Source: a virus
Length of the DNA: 35,949 nt
Direction: 5' to 3' (one strand)
Virus record (IMG/VR): IMGVR_UViG_3300029787_000159
Span: 1-35,949 of that record
Shown: in pieces, positions 24,324-33,700 of the stretch
Numbering within the stretch: position 1 is the first letter of the stretch
How the letters are laid out: each line of letters begins with the position of its first letter
Notes under the pieces: generated by a model
What the model was told of the DNA's origin: nothing
Databases searched by the model: none
Seen by the model: the letters and a program-made list of their open reading frames with translations, nothing else
Made by a program: the position numbers and the translations under genes

Positions 24324-25604
24324 TCATCCTACAAATATGGGCAACGGAGTGATTTTTAAAACGTTAGTAGCTGCGTCAGCAAGTTCTTGATCTGATTTGG
24401 CCAATGCGGCGTATTCAACCTCCTTAAGCATCTCTCTAAGCTTTTCTTTAAGTTCCGTTTGTTCTTCTTTTGCTTGAGATAGCAATTCTGAATGATTTAA
24501 CGTAACGCTCTCTCCTGGAATCGGCATTGTGGTAAATTTACCACGAATTTGCCCTAACATTTCTTTACAAAGCGCGAGAGCATACTTTCTAATCCATTGC
24601 TTACCCATAGAATTAATATTTTCGTATGGTAAATTTTCAAATGGCACAGTATTAATATTATTTATACCCTCAACACCAACATCATATGAGCCAGTAGCAA
24701 AAGCCGCTTGATCAACGTAAAATTTAACCCAAATTCTATCATTAAGGCCATCCATACCATAGCTACTTGGTGTTGGAAACAGTCTTAATTTTCCATCAAT
24801 TAGTTCGTAAGAATAGTGGGATGTGCGTGTAAAAATAGAGTCCTCATACATAATAGCTTGCATTTTATTTTGCCAAGTTGGAATAATTTCGAACGTAGAA
24901 TCATCAGCAAATTGTCCATATGTGGAATAGTTTCCTACCACTCCCACACCACCGTAATAGCCGTAAAAACGCCACATAGCCCTTGGAGAGCGATAAAAAA
25001 CTTTAGTTACAAGAACACGCTTACGTCCGACTTTTCCTGCGTAAGGCACAACGTTTCCAGCTTGATCAGTTCCTGTGGACGATGCATCTTGAATTATTTG
25101 CTGTATATTATAATCTTGTTGATCTTGTATTGGTTGAAACGATGCTGAATATTGAGGAACTGTTCCTCCAAATCCACCTGCCGCGGCGGCGCCATCGCCT
25201 ACTCTTCGTGAATAACCAAGACTAAATCTTGGATACTTCAAGTTTGAGCCACTAACGGCATCAGTGCCATCAATGAATTCGCCTTTATGATCAAACGTTC
25301 CAGATTGCTCACCCAATACAGACGAAAGAACGTTTTTTCCTTGATGAAGATTAATAATATACGAATATTCCAATACAGCCTCTTCGTAAGCTGCATATAC
25401 ATTATCTGCAGTTAATTCAATATCAACAACATCACCGCCAAGTTTTTTATAAACGTAAGCAACTTGTGCTGCAGCGCCACTTACAAAAGCAATAGACCCA
25501 GTGTACATTCCAAACGGTAATGAGCCTGTTACTAATTCTGTTGAACCAGTTGAAGTTAGCACTATTGCGCTGGTTTCAGCTGTTGGATTAAGGTTTATAG
25601 GCAT
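24324..25604 (-). CDS. Neck protein (gp13-like)
   Basis: 426 aa. An N-terminal Ser/Thr/Gly-rich part leads to ADNVYAAYEEAVLEYSYIIN, a helix found in connector-adaptor proteins. Next come the aromatic strands VTKVFYRSPRAMWRFYGYYG, the segment WQNKMQAIMYEDSIFTRTSHY and KLRLFPTPS. The helical C-terminus (WIRKYALALCKEMLGQIRGK, then SELLSQAKEEQTELKEKL) is a strong match in style to T4 gp13 family proteins. It is longer than T4 gp13 (309 aa). The start ATG 25604 follows GGGAG by ten bases. Followed at short spacing by the gp14-like gene. Confidence 0.75.
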   Translation of the reverse strand: MPINLNPTAETSAIVLTSTGSTELVTGSLPFGMYTGSIAFVSGAAAQVAYVYKKLGGDVVDIELTADNVYAAYEEAVLEYSYIINLHQGKNVLSSVLGEQSGTFDHKGEFIDGTDAVSGSNLKYPRFSLGYSRRVGDGAAAAGGFGGTVPQYSASFQPIQDQQDYNIQQIIQDASSTGTDQAGNVVPYAGKVGRKRVLVTKVFYRSPRAMWRFYGYYGGVGVVGNYSTYGQFADDSTFEIIPTWQNKMQAIMYEDSIFTRTSHYSYELIDGKLRLFPTPSSYGMDGLNDRIWVKFYVDQAAFATGSYDVGVEGINNINTVPFENLPYENINSMGKQWIRKYALALCKEMLGQIRGKFTTMPIPGESVTLNHSELLSQAKEEQTELKEKLREMLKEVEYAALAKSDQELADAATNVLKITPLPIFVG

Positions 25605-25637
25605 AAAATAAGTTCTCCCAATCTAATTAGTTCTCAT

Positions 25638-25665
25638 AAAACAAAACCCCAGACAAGCTGAGGAC
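25638..25665 (-). terminator. Intrinsic terminator after the basic protein gene
   Basis: Minus strand CCTCAG, CTTGT loop, CTGGGG (one G-U pair), followed by TTTTGTTTT. It separates the H1-like gene from the neck genes. Confidence 0.75.
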
Positions 25666-25689
25666 TGTTTTACAAAGATTTTAACTATT

Positions 25690-26013
25690 TTATGCACTTG
25701 CACTAGTTACTTTCTTTTTTGCGGCCTTTTTTCTTGTAGAAGTGGATCTTTTTCTTGTAGGGCCCGCAGTTTTCTTTGCTGTTGCTTTTTTAATCTTAGG
25801 CTTGGGGGCACGTGGCGCTTCTAAAGCTTGTGCATCGCTTGGGCTCTCAACCTTTACAGTAGAAACTTCAACAACCTGTTCTTCAACAATGTCAGGCTCC
25901 TCTGATACCTCTAATGAAGATTCTAAGCTCATTAAAAATTTATTTCTAGGATGGTTGGCGTGCTTAGCGTTAAACTTTGCTTTGGCGCAATTTAGTCTTC
26001 TTTTCTTACCCAT
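25690..26013 (-). CDS. Histone-H1-like basic protein
   Basis: 107 aa. Three zones are visible: a basic N-terminus (MGKKRRLNCAKAKFNAKHAN), an acidic Val/Glu/Ser-rich middle (EEPDIVEEQVVEVSTVKVE), and a C-terminal tail of Lys/Ala/Pro/Thr repeats (KPKIKKATAKKTAGPTRKRS, then TRKKAAKKKVTSASA). The tail is of the kind seen in H1 and bacterial Hc1/AlgP-like proteins. Start is ATG 26013, six bases after AGGAG; the frame is open to 26064 but lacks a Shine-Dalgarno there. It sits between the decoration and neck genes, so it may be packaged with DNA or act in head assembly. DNA binding is inferred from composition only. Confidence 0.78.
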   Translation of the reverse strand: MGKKRRLNCAKAKFNAKHANHPRNKFLMSLESSLEVSEEPDIVEEQVVEVSTVKVESPSDAQALEAPRAPKPKIKKATAKKTAGPTRKRSTSTRKKAAKKKVTSASA

Positions 26014-26102
26014 AAAAAACTCCTGTTTTGTGTAGTAACTAGTACAAAAAAGCAAAAATCTCAAAAATTTACCGGCGAAAAAATTTGACAGATCAACATT
26101 TT

Positions 26103-26137
26103 AAAAAAAACCCCCAACCATTTGGAAGGGGGTTTAA
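26103..26137 (-). terminator. Intrinsic terminator after the decoration gene
   Basis: Minus strand AAACCCCC and GGGGGTTT form an 8-bp stem (loop partly pairing CCAA/TTGG), continuing into a run of eight T. It ends the unit of the 188-aa gene. Confidence 0.88.
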
Positions 26138-26173
26138 AAGACAACAAAATAAATATTTATTAATATTAAATTA

Positions 26174-26740
26174 TTAAATACCAGTTGCCGAAGTTGAAGC
26201 TGCGTCTGGGGCTGGAGTTCCTGTAGTAACGAGAGCGTGGGCCTCTACAAACACTGTATTTGCGCCAAAATATGTAAACGTGTAAACCGAACCTGCGGCT
26301 CCGCCACCACCTGTGGCATCGTTTGCATCAATAGCGATGACCTTGGAGTTGCTTGTAATTGCAAAGCTAATGTTTTCATCTCCTGCGGCGGCGTCGAGGG
26401 CGCCCACAGTAAGGTTACCTGTCATTACCGTAGATCCAGCATTTGTAAATCCAAGCTTTCTAGCTGTGGTGCTTGATCCTGCGGAATAAATAATTTTAAT
26501 AACCATACCTGCATTAGCAGCGGTAGCTTGAGGTAGCGTAACGTTTCCGTCGATCGTTCCTGTATAGATAACAGTCAAATCGCTGGTTGTAGCTGTTAAA
26601 TCATGCGCTGTCGTAGCGGAGCGAACTGTAACATTAGTTTTTCTAGCGTTTTTAAACGAGGCTCCATTCCAATCAATCTCTCTCTTCAAATTCTCTAATA
26701 ATGCCTCGATTCTCGCGAGACCTACTCTTTTACTTCCCAT
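26174..26740 (-). CDS. Probable capsid decoration / head structural protein
   Basis: 188 aa, directly after the major capsid gene. A short helix (ARIEALLENLKREIDWNGAS) is followed by a beta-rich, Ser/Thr/Ala/Gly-rich domain: DLTVIYTGTIDGNVTLPQAT, ANAGMVIKIIYSAGSS, ending with a low-complexity TTGTPAPDAASTSATG tail. The 'G..TLP.a..n.G....i' pattern also occurs in the 234-aa fibre-like protein at 29988-30692, so the fold may be shared. I infer decoration from location and composition; a small head fibre is the alternative. ATG at 26740 follows GGAGG. It has its own structured ~95-base leader and candidate late promoter. Confidence 0.6.
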   Translation of the reverse strand: MGSKRVGLARIEALLENLKREIDWNGASFKNARKTNVTVRSATTAHDLTATTSDLTVIYTGTIDGNVTLPQATAANAGMVIKIIYSAGSSTTARKLGFTNAGSTVMTGNLTVGALDAAAGDENISFAITSNSKVIAIDANDATGGGGAAGSVYTFTYFGANTVFVEAHALVTTGTPAPDAASTSATGI

Positions 26741-26834
26741 GTTAAAAACCCTCCATTTATAATCGTGTCACCGCATAATTGCGGCCGTGCCTTTATATGC
26801 ACGTAATAACTTAGGATGAACTTTCGTTCACCTA
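26741..26834 (-). other. Structured 5' leader with three hairpins
   Basis: Between the ACTATTTA element and the ATG, the minus strand holds TGAAC-GAAA-GTTCA (26830-26817, a GAAA tetraloop), GTGC-N8-GCAC (26802-26787) and CCGCA-ATTA-TGCGG (26784-26771). The Shine-Dalgarno GGAGG follows unpaired. This is the longest leader in the late region. Confidence 0.55.
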
Positions 26835-26845
26835 TAAATAGTTTT
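26835..26845 (-). promoter_or_regulatory. ACTATTTA element before the decoration gene
   Basis: Minus strand AAAACTATTTA, continuing TAGG, ten bases after the capsid-gene terminator (26855-26882). Candidate late promoter. Confidence 0.5.
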
Positions 26846-26854
26846 AGATAAACG

Positions 26855-26882
26855 AAAGCCCCCGTCAATTGACGGAGGCTTT
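26855..26882 (-). terminator. Hairpin terminator after the major capsid gene
   Basis: Minus strand AAAGCCTCCGTCAA pairs with TTGACGGGGGCTTT over 14 bp with one G-U pair, leaving only a minimal loop. The T run after it is short (CTTTCGTTT), so it may partly act as a 3' stabiliser of the capsid mRNA. Confidence 0.78.
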
Positions 26883-26904
26883 ACATTTATTTTGCTACTA
26901 GGGT

Positions 26905-28689
26905 TTAGCTAGTTGCGCCAGCCTCACCAAGGAGTCCGCGACAGATGACTAAGCCATACATATCAGGACGAACCATCTTCTTGGCATAACGAGTCATCAC
27001 GCCCTTGCGGGGCACGAAGTCCTCTGGTCCAAAGATGGTAGGTGTGGTCTGCAGTGGGACGTAAGGTGCGTACACATATCCACTTTCAAGGAAAGAGGAT
27101 CCGCGTCGACCAACGAGAACCACGTTACGCAGGAAGTATGGGTCAACAATGACGTCAAACTTCTTAGAAAGGTTACCAACCTTAACAGCACCAACAGTTC
27201 CGCCTTCGGCATCTGCTGTAACACTGGCACGGAATCCAGCGGTAAACTCAAGGATGTTAGCAACTTCTGGACCTACGACCAAGAAGTTAGCTCCACCACG
27301 AAGAGTCTTACGGTGAATCTGTGCAGAAACGTCGTTGATTGTCTCAACAAGCGTCTCGTACCACTCGGATACTGTTCCTGTGAAATCAGGAGCAGCGGAG
27401 CTAGCACCAATTTCGCCACCAGTTTCGCGATCCAAGAACATACCTGGAGAGCGGGACCAGTAATAAGTAGCAGCAGTTGCGCCACCTACGAGATCACCAA
27501 GAATCTCACGATCAATTTCTAGAGCAATCTGCTCAGAAAGGATGCTTGTAAGCTCGACTTCAGCATCAAGGTTGTGGTAAGCATTAAGGTCTTGCCCTAA
27601 TTCTGGAGTCCACTTAGCCTTGAGCTTCTTCGTCTGAGCGGTAACAGCGATGCTGTCCACTTTGATGTCGATCTCAGGAATGAACTCACTACCTTCCAGT
27701 CCCCATGTCGAAGCACCAACAATAGAGCCAACAGCGTTGCTAGCCTGAAGCTTGTCATCAATTGGGAAATTAAGAGCAAGGTTCTTGCTAGTACCAACGT
27801 CAGTAGCCAAGCTAGATGCATCAACGGATGTCAACCAGTACATGATGAATGCGTCTGGGTTTGAGCCGGTTGTGTGTGTTAATCTTCTAAGCTGAGAAGT
27901 GTCAGCAGAAGAAAGAGTAACTCCACCCATGATGTCATTAACACTGCTAATAGAAGCAGAGAATGCAGCATAGTTGTCAAAGTCGGCCTGAGAATCAACG
28001 TCAGCCTTTTCGACTTCAGCAAAAACAACCCAACGTGCAGTAGAAGACTGACTTAAAGAAATTAAATCAGGATCATAAAGCATGCTCTTCTTGTTTGCGT
28101 CCGAAGCACCTGTTAAGCTGAACTGTCCAATGGTAATGCTACTTGCTGTAAGGTTTGTAGAACCTGTTGGAGAAGCGTAGTTATAACCACGACCACCGAC
28201 TGTGCGAGGCCCACCAAGATCTCCCTTAAGAGAGTCGACAAGACTTACACCACCAGTAATCTGGCTTCCAACTTCATCCGTACCATAAATGGACTTGTTC
28301 TTCTTGTTACCAGAACGATCATCAAGGACACCAGCAGCACCAATATCTGGTGAATACACGAAGTCCAGGAAGAAAATGAGTCCCGATGGAAGACTCATGG
28401 GCTGAACACTAACAAGATCGTTAGCAATCAAGCCTGCGAAAACACGACGAACGATGGGGAATGCGACGGCGGCAAAACCCTCAACATCACCAGCACTCAT
28501 GCTGCTGCTCTCGCGAAGTAACTCTTTAGCTTGATTCTCTAAGAGACGTGCCATAGAGCCCTTCTTACGGTCATCACCAAGTCCTTCTAGAAGACCTGTG
28601 CGCTCCCACTTTGTTAACAAAGCGTGACCTTCGGAGCGCATATCACGATTAACGATACCTTCCGTTAATCTTTCAACGATACCAGCCAT
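26905..28689 (-). CDS. Major capsid protein (gp23-like, HK97 fold)
   Basis: 594 aa against 521 in T4. The N-terminus has the typical SEGHALLTKWERTGLLEGLG, then LLENQAKELLRESSSM and FAAVAFPIVRRVFAGLIAND, LVSVQPMSLPSGLIFFLDF. A Ser/Ala/Asp-rich stretch at about 130-340 is likely the insertion domain. The C-terminal part has VEWY-like P-domain features (LEIDREILGDLVGG, GGANFLVVGPEVANILE) and ends near GLVICRGLLGEAGATS. L-R-E60 fits the T4 prohead-protease rule (L/I-x-E), close to gp23's site at 65. The Shine-Dalgarno is AAGGAGGTGA seven bases before the ATG, the strongest in the window, as suits the most abundant virion protein. Confidence 0.95.
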   Translation of the reverse strand: MAGIVERLTEGIVNRDMRSEGHALLTKWERTGLLEGLGDDRKKGSMARLLENQAKELLRESSSMSAGDVEGFAAVAFPIVRRVFAGLIANDLVSVQPMSLPSGLIFFLDFVYSPDIGAAGVLDDRSGNKKNKSIYGTDEVGSQITGGVSLVDSLKGDLGGPRTVGGRGYNYASPTGSTNLTASSITIGQFSLTGASDANKKSMLYDPDLISLSQSSTARWVVFAEVEKADVDSQADFDNYAAFSASISSVNDIMGGVTLSSADTSQLRRLTHTTGSNPDAFIMYWLTSVDASSLATDVGTSKNLALNFPIDDKLQASNAVGSIVGASTWGLEGSEFIPEIDIKVDSIAVTAQTKKLKAKWTPELGQDLNAYHNLDAEVELTSILSEQIALEIDREILGDLVGGATAATYYWSRSPGMFLDRETGGEIGASSAAPDFTGTVSEWYETLVETINDVSAQIHRKTLRGGANFLVVGPEVANILEFTAGFRASVTADAEGGTVGAVKVGNLSKKFDVIVDPYFLRNVVLVGRRGSSFLESGYVYAPYVPLQTTPTIFGPEDFVPRKGVMTRYAKKMVRPDMYGLVICRGLLGEAGATS

Positions 28690-28728
28690 AATTTAATCAC
28701 CTCCTTATATATAATGATTTTATGTTTT

Positions 28729-29889
28729 TTATTTTATTCCAGCTAGTCTCTTCATCCTTTCTTGTAAAGGATCAGAGCTTGTGCTCTCTTGACGAGAAGC
28801 ACGAATTACAGAAGAACGACGAGTGATGGCTTCGCTTAGCGATTGTGGGCTCTTCTTAGGAGTAGCCTGCGCTGTGCTTTGAAGCGTATCAAAAACCATT
28901 CTGGCTTCTGTAACTGAACCGGCGTTCGAAATCGCTTCGACAATTCTATCTTTTTGTCGCTCATTTAAGGAGGTATTTCTTAATACACGGTTCGTGTATA
29001 GCAAGCGAGCATTGGATAAATTTACATCTTGTAAACTTTCTTTCAGCTCATTAGTTGCTTGCTTGTATTGTTCATTTTGCTCTTTAAGTTGTTTATTTTC
29101 AAAAACTAACTCTTCTTGAGCTTTCTTCAAATCTTTTAATTCTTCTTCGATATCAGTAGATCTCCGGTGGGCGATCTCTTTTTCCATCTCATGTTTCATG
29201 TCCTCTGACGAGCGGCCGGCCCAGCCAGCTATTTCAGCGCCCATATCAACGGTAAGCTTTTCTAATATAGAATCAACAAGAGCATTATAGTCGCTTGTTT
29301 CATCAAGCGATTCAGCCGATTGTTCCTCATCAGAATATTCCGATGCCAGAGTATCTAAACGTTCAGAAGATGCTTCTTCTGCAAAATCGTATAAAACTTC
29401 TTCTTGTTCTTCTTCAATCACAATTGTAGATTCATCTTCCTCGTCTTCGGAGAGAATTTCATAAAGATCGTTTTCAGATATTTCAAGCTCTTGATCTTCA
29501 TCCATATTATGCTGCAGTGTTTGAAGCTCATCAATGGCTTCCTGCAAGGCGTTAAGGTTTAGATCAAACTCGACAGGCTCGCCTTCCTTAGATGCATCAT
29601 CATCGGGAAGATCATCGGCTGCGGCCAAGGGAACATCTTCATCTGAAACTACTTCTTCTGCTGAGGCCTCGCCTTCAACTGCAGGATCTTCTGCCATTGG
29701 GTCAAGTGCTGGATCCATTCCCATTTCGGGGGCCATCGCAGCTCCTAAAGCCTCTTGTTCCAATAATTTATCCAAAGTGTCTTTAACTTCCAATGAATAT
29801 TTCTCTATTATAGAAGCTTCTGCGTTTTTTAATGCTGCTTCTTTAAGCGCTTTGGCATCGACAATTGCCTCTTTTAATAAACTAGACAT
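28729..29889 (-). CDS. Prohead scaffold/core protein (gp22-like)
   Basis: 386 aa, very acidic, without stable-fold motifs. N-terminal helix MSSLLKEAIVDAKALKEAAL; a long Glu/Asp-rich part (about 50-210); a coiled coil at about 240-290 (EELKDLKKAQEELVFENKQL onward); then RNTSLNERQKDRIVEAISNA and a C-terminal DPLQERMKRLAGI. The last two pieces are what I recall of gp22 core proteins in T4-like marine phages. It directly precedes the gp23-like gene, as in T4. Several L-x-E sites could be cut by a prohead protease, which is not in the window. ATG at 29889 follows TAGGAG. Confidence 0.88.
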   Translation of the reverse strand: MSSLLKEAIVDAKALKEAALKNAEASIIEKYSLEVKDTLDKLLEQEALGAAMAPEMGMDPALDPMAEDPAVEGEASAEEVVSDEDVPLAAADDLPDDDASKEGEPVEFDLNLNALQEAIDELQTLQHNMDEDQELEISENDLYEILSEDEEDESTIVIEEEQEEVLYDFAEEASSERLDTLASEYSDEEQSAESLDETSDYNALVDSILEKLTVDMGAEIAGWAGRSSEDMKHEMEKEIAHRRSTDIEEELKDLKKAQEELVFENKQLKEQNEQYKQATNELKESLQDVNLSNARLLYTNRVLRNTSLNERQKDRIVEAISNAGSVTEARMVFDTLQSTAQATPKKSPQSLSEAITRRSSVIRASRQESTSSDPLQERMKRLAGIK

Positions 29890-29922
29890 TAATAAGCTCC
29901 TAAAAAAAATACTAATTCAAAA

Positions 29923-29933
29923 TAAATAGTATT
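29923..29933 (-). promoter_or_regulatory. ACTATTTA element before the scaffold gene
   Basis: Minus strand AATACTATTTA, 34 bases before the scaffold ATG in the 98-base gap 29890-29987. Candidate late promoter for scaffold and capsid genes. Nothing else was seen in this gap. Confidence 0.5.
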
Positions 29934-29987
29934 AAGACACTCAAAATGCCTTATATTATCGACTACTATTTTACTTCAACTAATATG

Positions 29988-30692
29988 TTAGAATATTAAC
30001 CAATTGCTTCCATCGGAATATAAGTTGATTGCCGGCATGTTGCCTGTTAATATAAAACTTGATTGACCATCTATTAAATTTGAAGTTGCAAGTGCAGCTT
30101 CATTAGCTTGTAGCGTTATACTTGTGGATGCTCTATGGTAATATTCATCTTTAATTACTAATAATGCGCCGGCTCCGACGTTTGATGCAGTTGGTAAATA
30201 AACTGTCTGATTACCACTACCACTGCAGCCTATTATATAGTCGTCTTTTAGAATAGTGCCGTTGTCAGTAATTGTTCTATATTTTCCAGAAAAAGCTCTA
30301 ACAGATACGCGTTTATCTGATATGGATGCACTTAAGATGTGTCCATCTTCGGCAAATCCAGCGGCACCTGTGATAACCAAACTACCAGTTCTGATGTGCA
30401 TATCGTCGTTGGTATTTCCAAAAGTTGTAGAACCAGTTGAGTCGATAGTTGTAACATCATCAATGTGATAATGGCTTGCGCTTATAATCCCATCGACAAC
30501 AAGCGTACCAGTTAATACAACAGTATGCGCATTGTATGAATGACCAGCATGCGAAGCCGTATAATACATAAAACGCAAGGATCCAGTAGTGTTGCCTGCG
30601 CCTGTTAAAAATTGTATTGAGCCTGTGGGACCAAAGGCTGCACCGTCTTCATGTGTATCACAATCGACGTATGCCCAACCAAATCTTGCCAT
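29988..30692 (-). CDS. Fibre-like virion structural protein
   Basis: 234 aa, Ser/Thr/Gly/His-rich and beta-like. After MARFGWAYVDCDTHEDGAAF come fibre-style repeats (TGSIQFLTGAGNTTGSLRF, TVVLTGTLVVDGIISASHYH, MHIRTGSLVITGAAGF). The globular end has NGTILKDDYIIGCSGSGNQT, VYLPTASNVGAGALLVIKDE and INLYSDGSNWLIF, a common end of phage head or tail fibres. ATG 30692 is six bases after AGGAG. It lies between the large fibre gene and the scaffold gene, so it could belong to the tail fibres or be a head fibre; sequence does not decide. Confidence 0.7.
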   Translation of the reverse strand: MARFGWAYVDCDTHEDGAAFGPTGSIQFLTGAGNTTGSLRFMYYTASHAGHSYNAHTVVLTGTLVVDGIISASHYHIDDVTTIDSTGSTTFGNTNDDMHIRTGSLVITGAAGFAEDGHILSASISDKRVSVRAFSGKYRTITDNGTILKDDYIIGCSGSGNQTVYLPTASNVGAGALLVIKDEYYHRASTSITLQANEAALATSNLIDGQSSFILTGNMPAINLYSDGSNWLIF

Positions 30693-30735
30693 CTAAAACT
30701 CCTTTTAAATTAAATAACCTTTACAGTAATAATTA

Positions 30736-33700
30736 TTACAACGCAGACGTATCAAATTCCCAGACACACGTTACGTTAACTTCACCTGGATTTTTATGAG
30801 GATTAATGGTAAATCCATAAACATCGCCAGCGCTAAAATGTGCCGAGCCACTAAAATTGAACACGTTGCTTGTAGATGCATTGCCAGAGCAAGTAACCGA
30901 TGACTCCTCCAAATAAGTTCGCGTCGAATCCATGTGGTCAGTGCCATTAACTGCTTTGTATAATGTTATTACCGTATCGCCGCCCGATTGCTCAGATTCT
31001 GGACGGAATATTACGCGCACCAACCTGCCATCCATCGGAGCAACTGCTTGTACTAATTCAGTGGCACTACCTAATGCTAAATCGCCTTTATCATACCAAG
31101 GCACCCACCTTTCACCACTAGAACCAATTGCATATTGGTGATATGTCATGGCAACATATCCTTTTGCTCTTAGACTACCACCAACAATCATCTTATGATT
31201 GGCGTCAATTGAAAGTGAATTGTTTGCAACGGTAGAGTCAAAAGCGTCATCCGTATTAAGGATAAACGTATCAGCACTATCATCAATTCCCATGATAGTT
31301 TTGAGAGTAGTGTGTCCAAAAACAACAGTTCTATCTGTGCCATCGGAGTCGGCGCCGATAACAATATCCGCACCGGTAACTGTTAAATCTCCAGATACAG
31401 TTGTCATAGAGGCTGCGCCGTTTCCAATTGTAGCATCAATTTCGTCTTCAGCATCACCATCTTGGAGAACCAATCCATATTGTGTTTCACCATCGTGGGT
31501 TACAACACCTAAAGATAGTTTACCGCCCTCTGCACCATTGGAGGCATCGGCAATCTGTGCTTTTATCTCTGCAAATAAATGATCAGCAGATGCATCATCG
31601 TGTGATACAAACTCAAGAACCCCAATAACATCGTCATCTTGACCGGCGCCTGTGCCTCTATTTTTTACGAACCTTAAGCGACCGCCATTAGCATCATCAG
31701 TGGAGTTGAAAATTTGAATCAGCGGATCCGATGCGTTTGCAGACGCATATGTGAATGTATCGCCGGTTATTAGAAGTGCATCGGTGCCATCTTCGTCATA
31801 CTCTATTGTAACATCATCATTGCTACCAAACGTGAGAGTTTTGTCGTCGACAAGTTTAACTGTGTCTGAGAATGTAACACCGCCCCCATCTGCAATTGTA
31901 ATCGCATCATCACCATCCGTAAAGGCGATTCCTGTGGTTCTGACCTCTCCGGGAACTTTAACACCAGCAGCTGCATCGAGAATTCTAAAGCCCTCTGCAT
32001 CTCCATTGTCTGTAAAGATAAGATCTTTGCCATTCACTGCTAATTTGACAGTAACATCCCCAGAGTTGCCCTCGGTGAATCTAAGAACTTCTGAGCCCGC
32101 ATCTTTGAATAAGAAAATTCCAGTGTGAGCATCTAGTGTTAGGTTTCCACCAGAGTCAACGATAATCGGATTACCAGCAAGAGTGGCGCCCGTCGTGCCA
32201 TCGTGGGTAATTGTAAAGTCATTGCCGGCACCCATGTTAAATACAGCCGAATCTGATGTAAGAGAAAGATCGTCGCCGATTGTAGCGTCAGAAGTAACTG
32301 CCAAATCGCCTGCAACCGTTGTGGTTGATGCGGCGCCGGCTCCAATTGTTGCATCGACCTGACCATCTGTGGCGTGCTCTCCTTCCAATATTAAACCAGC
32401 GGTAAGAGCCGTATCGGTGCCGTCGCTCTCGGCAACGAAGAAAGATAATTTACCAGCTTCGTCTGTGTTATCAGCCTCCGATACTTCTGCAAGAATTTTT
32501 GCAAAAGTGGTTTGAGTTTGGGCAGCGTCATCACCAACAAATTCAATAACACCGATATCATCACCATCGGCGCCAGCTGCTCCCTTATCTTTAACAAACT
32601 GTAGTCGTGCGCTATTGGCATCGTTAGTTGTGTTCTTAATAACAATAAGAGGATCTTGTGAATTTGCAGATGTAAATGTCGCAGTGTCCGATGTTGCTGC
32701 CAAATCGCCAGCTAACGTCAAGGTGCTTCCATCAAACGTAAGGTTGGCTTCACCATTTAATGCGTCAGAGGAGCTAAATGTTGCAATTCTGTTGTCGGCG
32801 CCATTTGCAACTGCAGAAACTGCACCGCCACTAGACGCAGAATCAGCAACCCACTTGCTACCGTCATACTTGAGAAACTCCCCAGAAGAAGGAGAATCTT
32901 GACCGATTTTTGTAACGTTACCGGAGCCATCAAAAGTAAAAGCAGCAGTTCCGCCGGCTTCTTTTAATGATCCGCCATCATCAAGTATAATGTCGTTGGC
33001 CACATTGAGAACACCGGGGACAGTGACAACAGAAGCGGCGCCATTTCCGATCGTAACATCAACTTCGTTGTCGGCGCTACCATCTGTAAGAACAAGACCG
33101 TGATTTAAGCCGCCGTCGTGTGAGGCAACTGAAAGGTGCATCTTTCCGCCTTCATCGCCATCAGTATGCACCGCAACTCGTGTTCTAATACGGCCGAATA
33201 ATATTTGTTCCTGTGCGGCATTATCGCCGTAGAACTCAATTACTCCTACATTGTCGTCAGCAGCACCTGCGGCGCCTTTATCTTTAACGAAGCGTAACAC
33301 ACCAGCATTCGCATCATTGGTGGTGTTTTTGATTATGACTCTAGGTCTAGCAGAAGTGCTTGATTCAACACTAACAATCGGGCTATCAATGGTTGTGACA
33401 GTAGATGCATGAATCTCTGTTGTTGGTGCAGTCATGTCAAGCGTTGTGCCTGCGTTGACCTCTAAATGGCCATTTGAAGAGGCAAGAATATTTTCACCAC
33501 CACCAATGTCGTGGAAAGAAAGTTTTGTTGTGAGCAGTAGCCCCAATTCGTCTTCTGACGCATCATAAAGAATACCTTCGTTGGTTGTAGCGCTAAAAAA
33601 TCTTACGTCAACACCCGTATCGTCAACGCCAAAGGTGGCGTTGCCGCTAAACAGTGAAGTTCCTGTAATAGTTGTAACCGATGCCGCACCAGCACCAATA

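Noticed and set aside
26833-26840. TATAAATA, an exact T4 late promoter box, on the plus strand
   Set aside because: It points toward higher coordinates, where all genes lie on the opposite strand. It is part of the reverse complement of the ACTATTTATAGG element.
29890-29987. Possible small gene or terminator in the gap between the 234-aa fibre gene and the scaffold gene
   Set aside because: No frame with a Shine-Dalgarno and no clear stem with T run; only the ACTATTTA element stands out.
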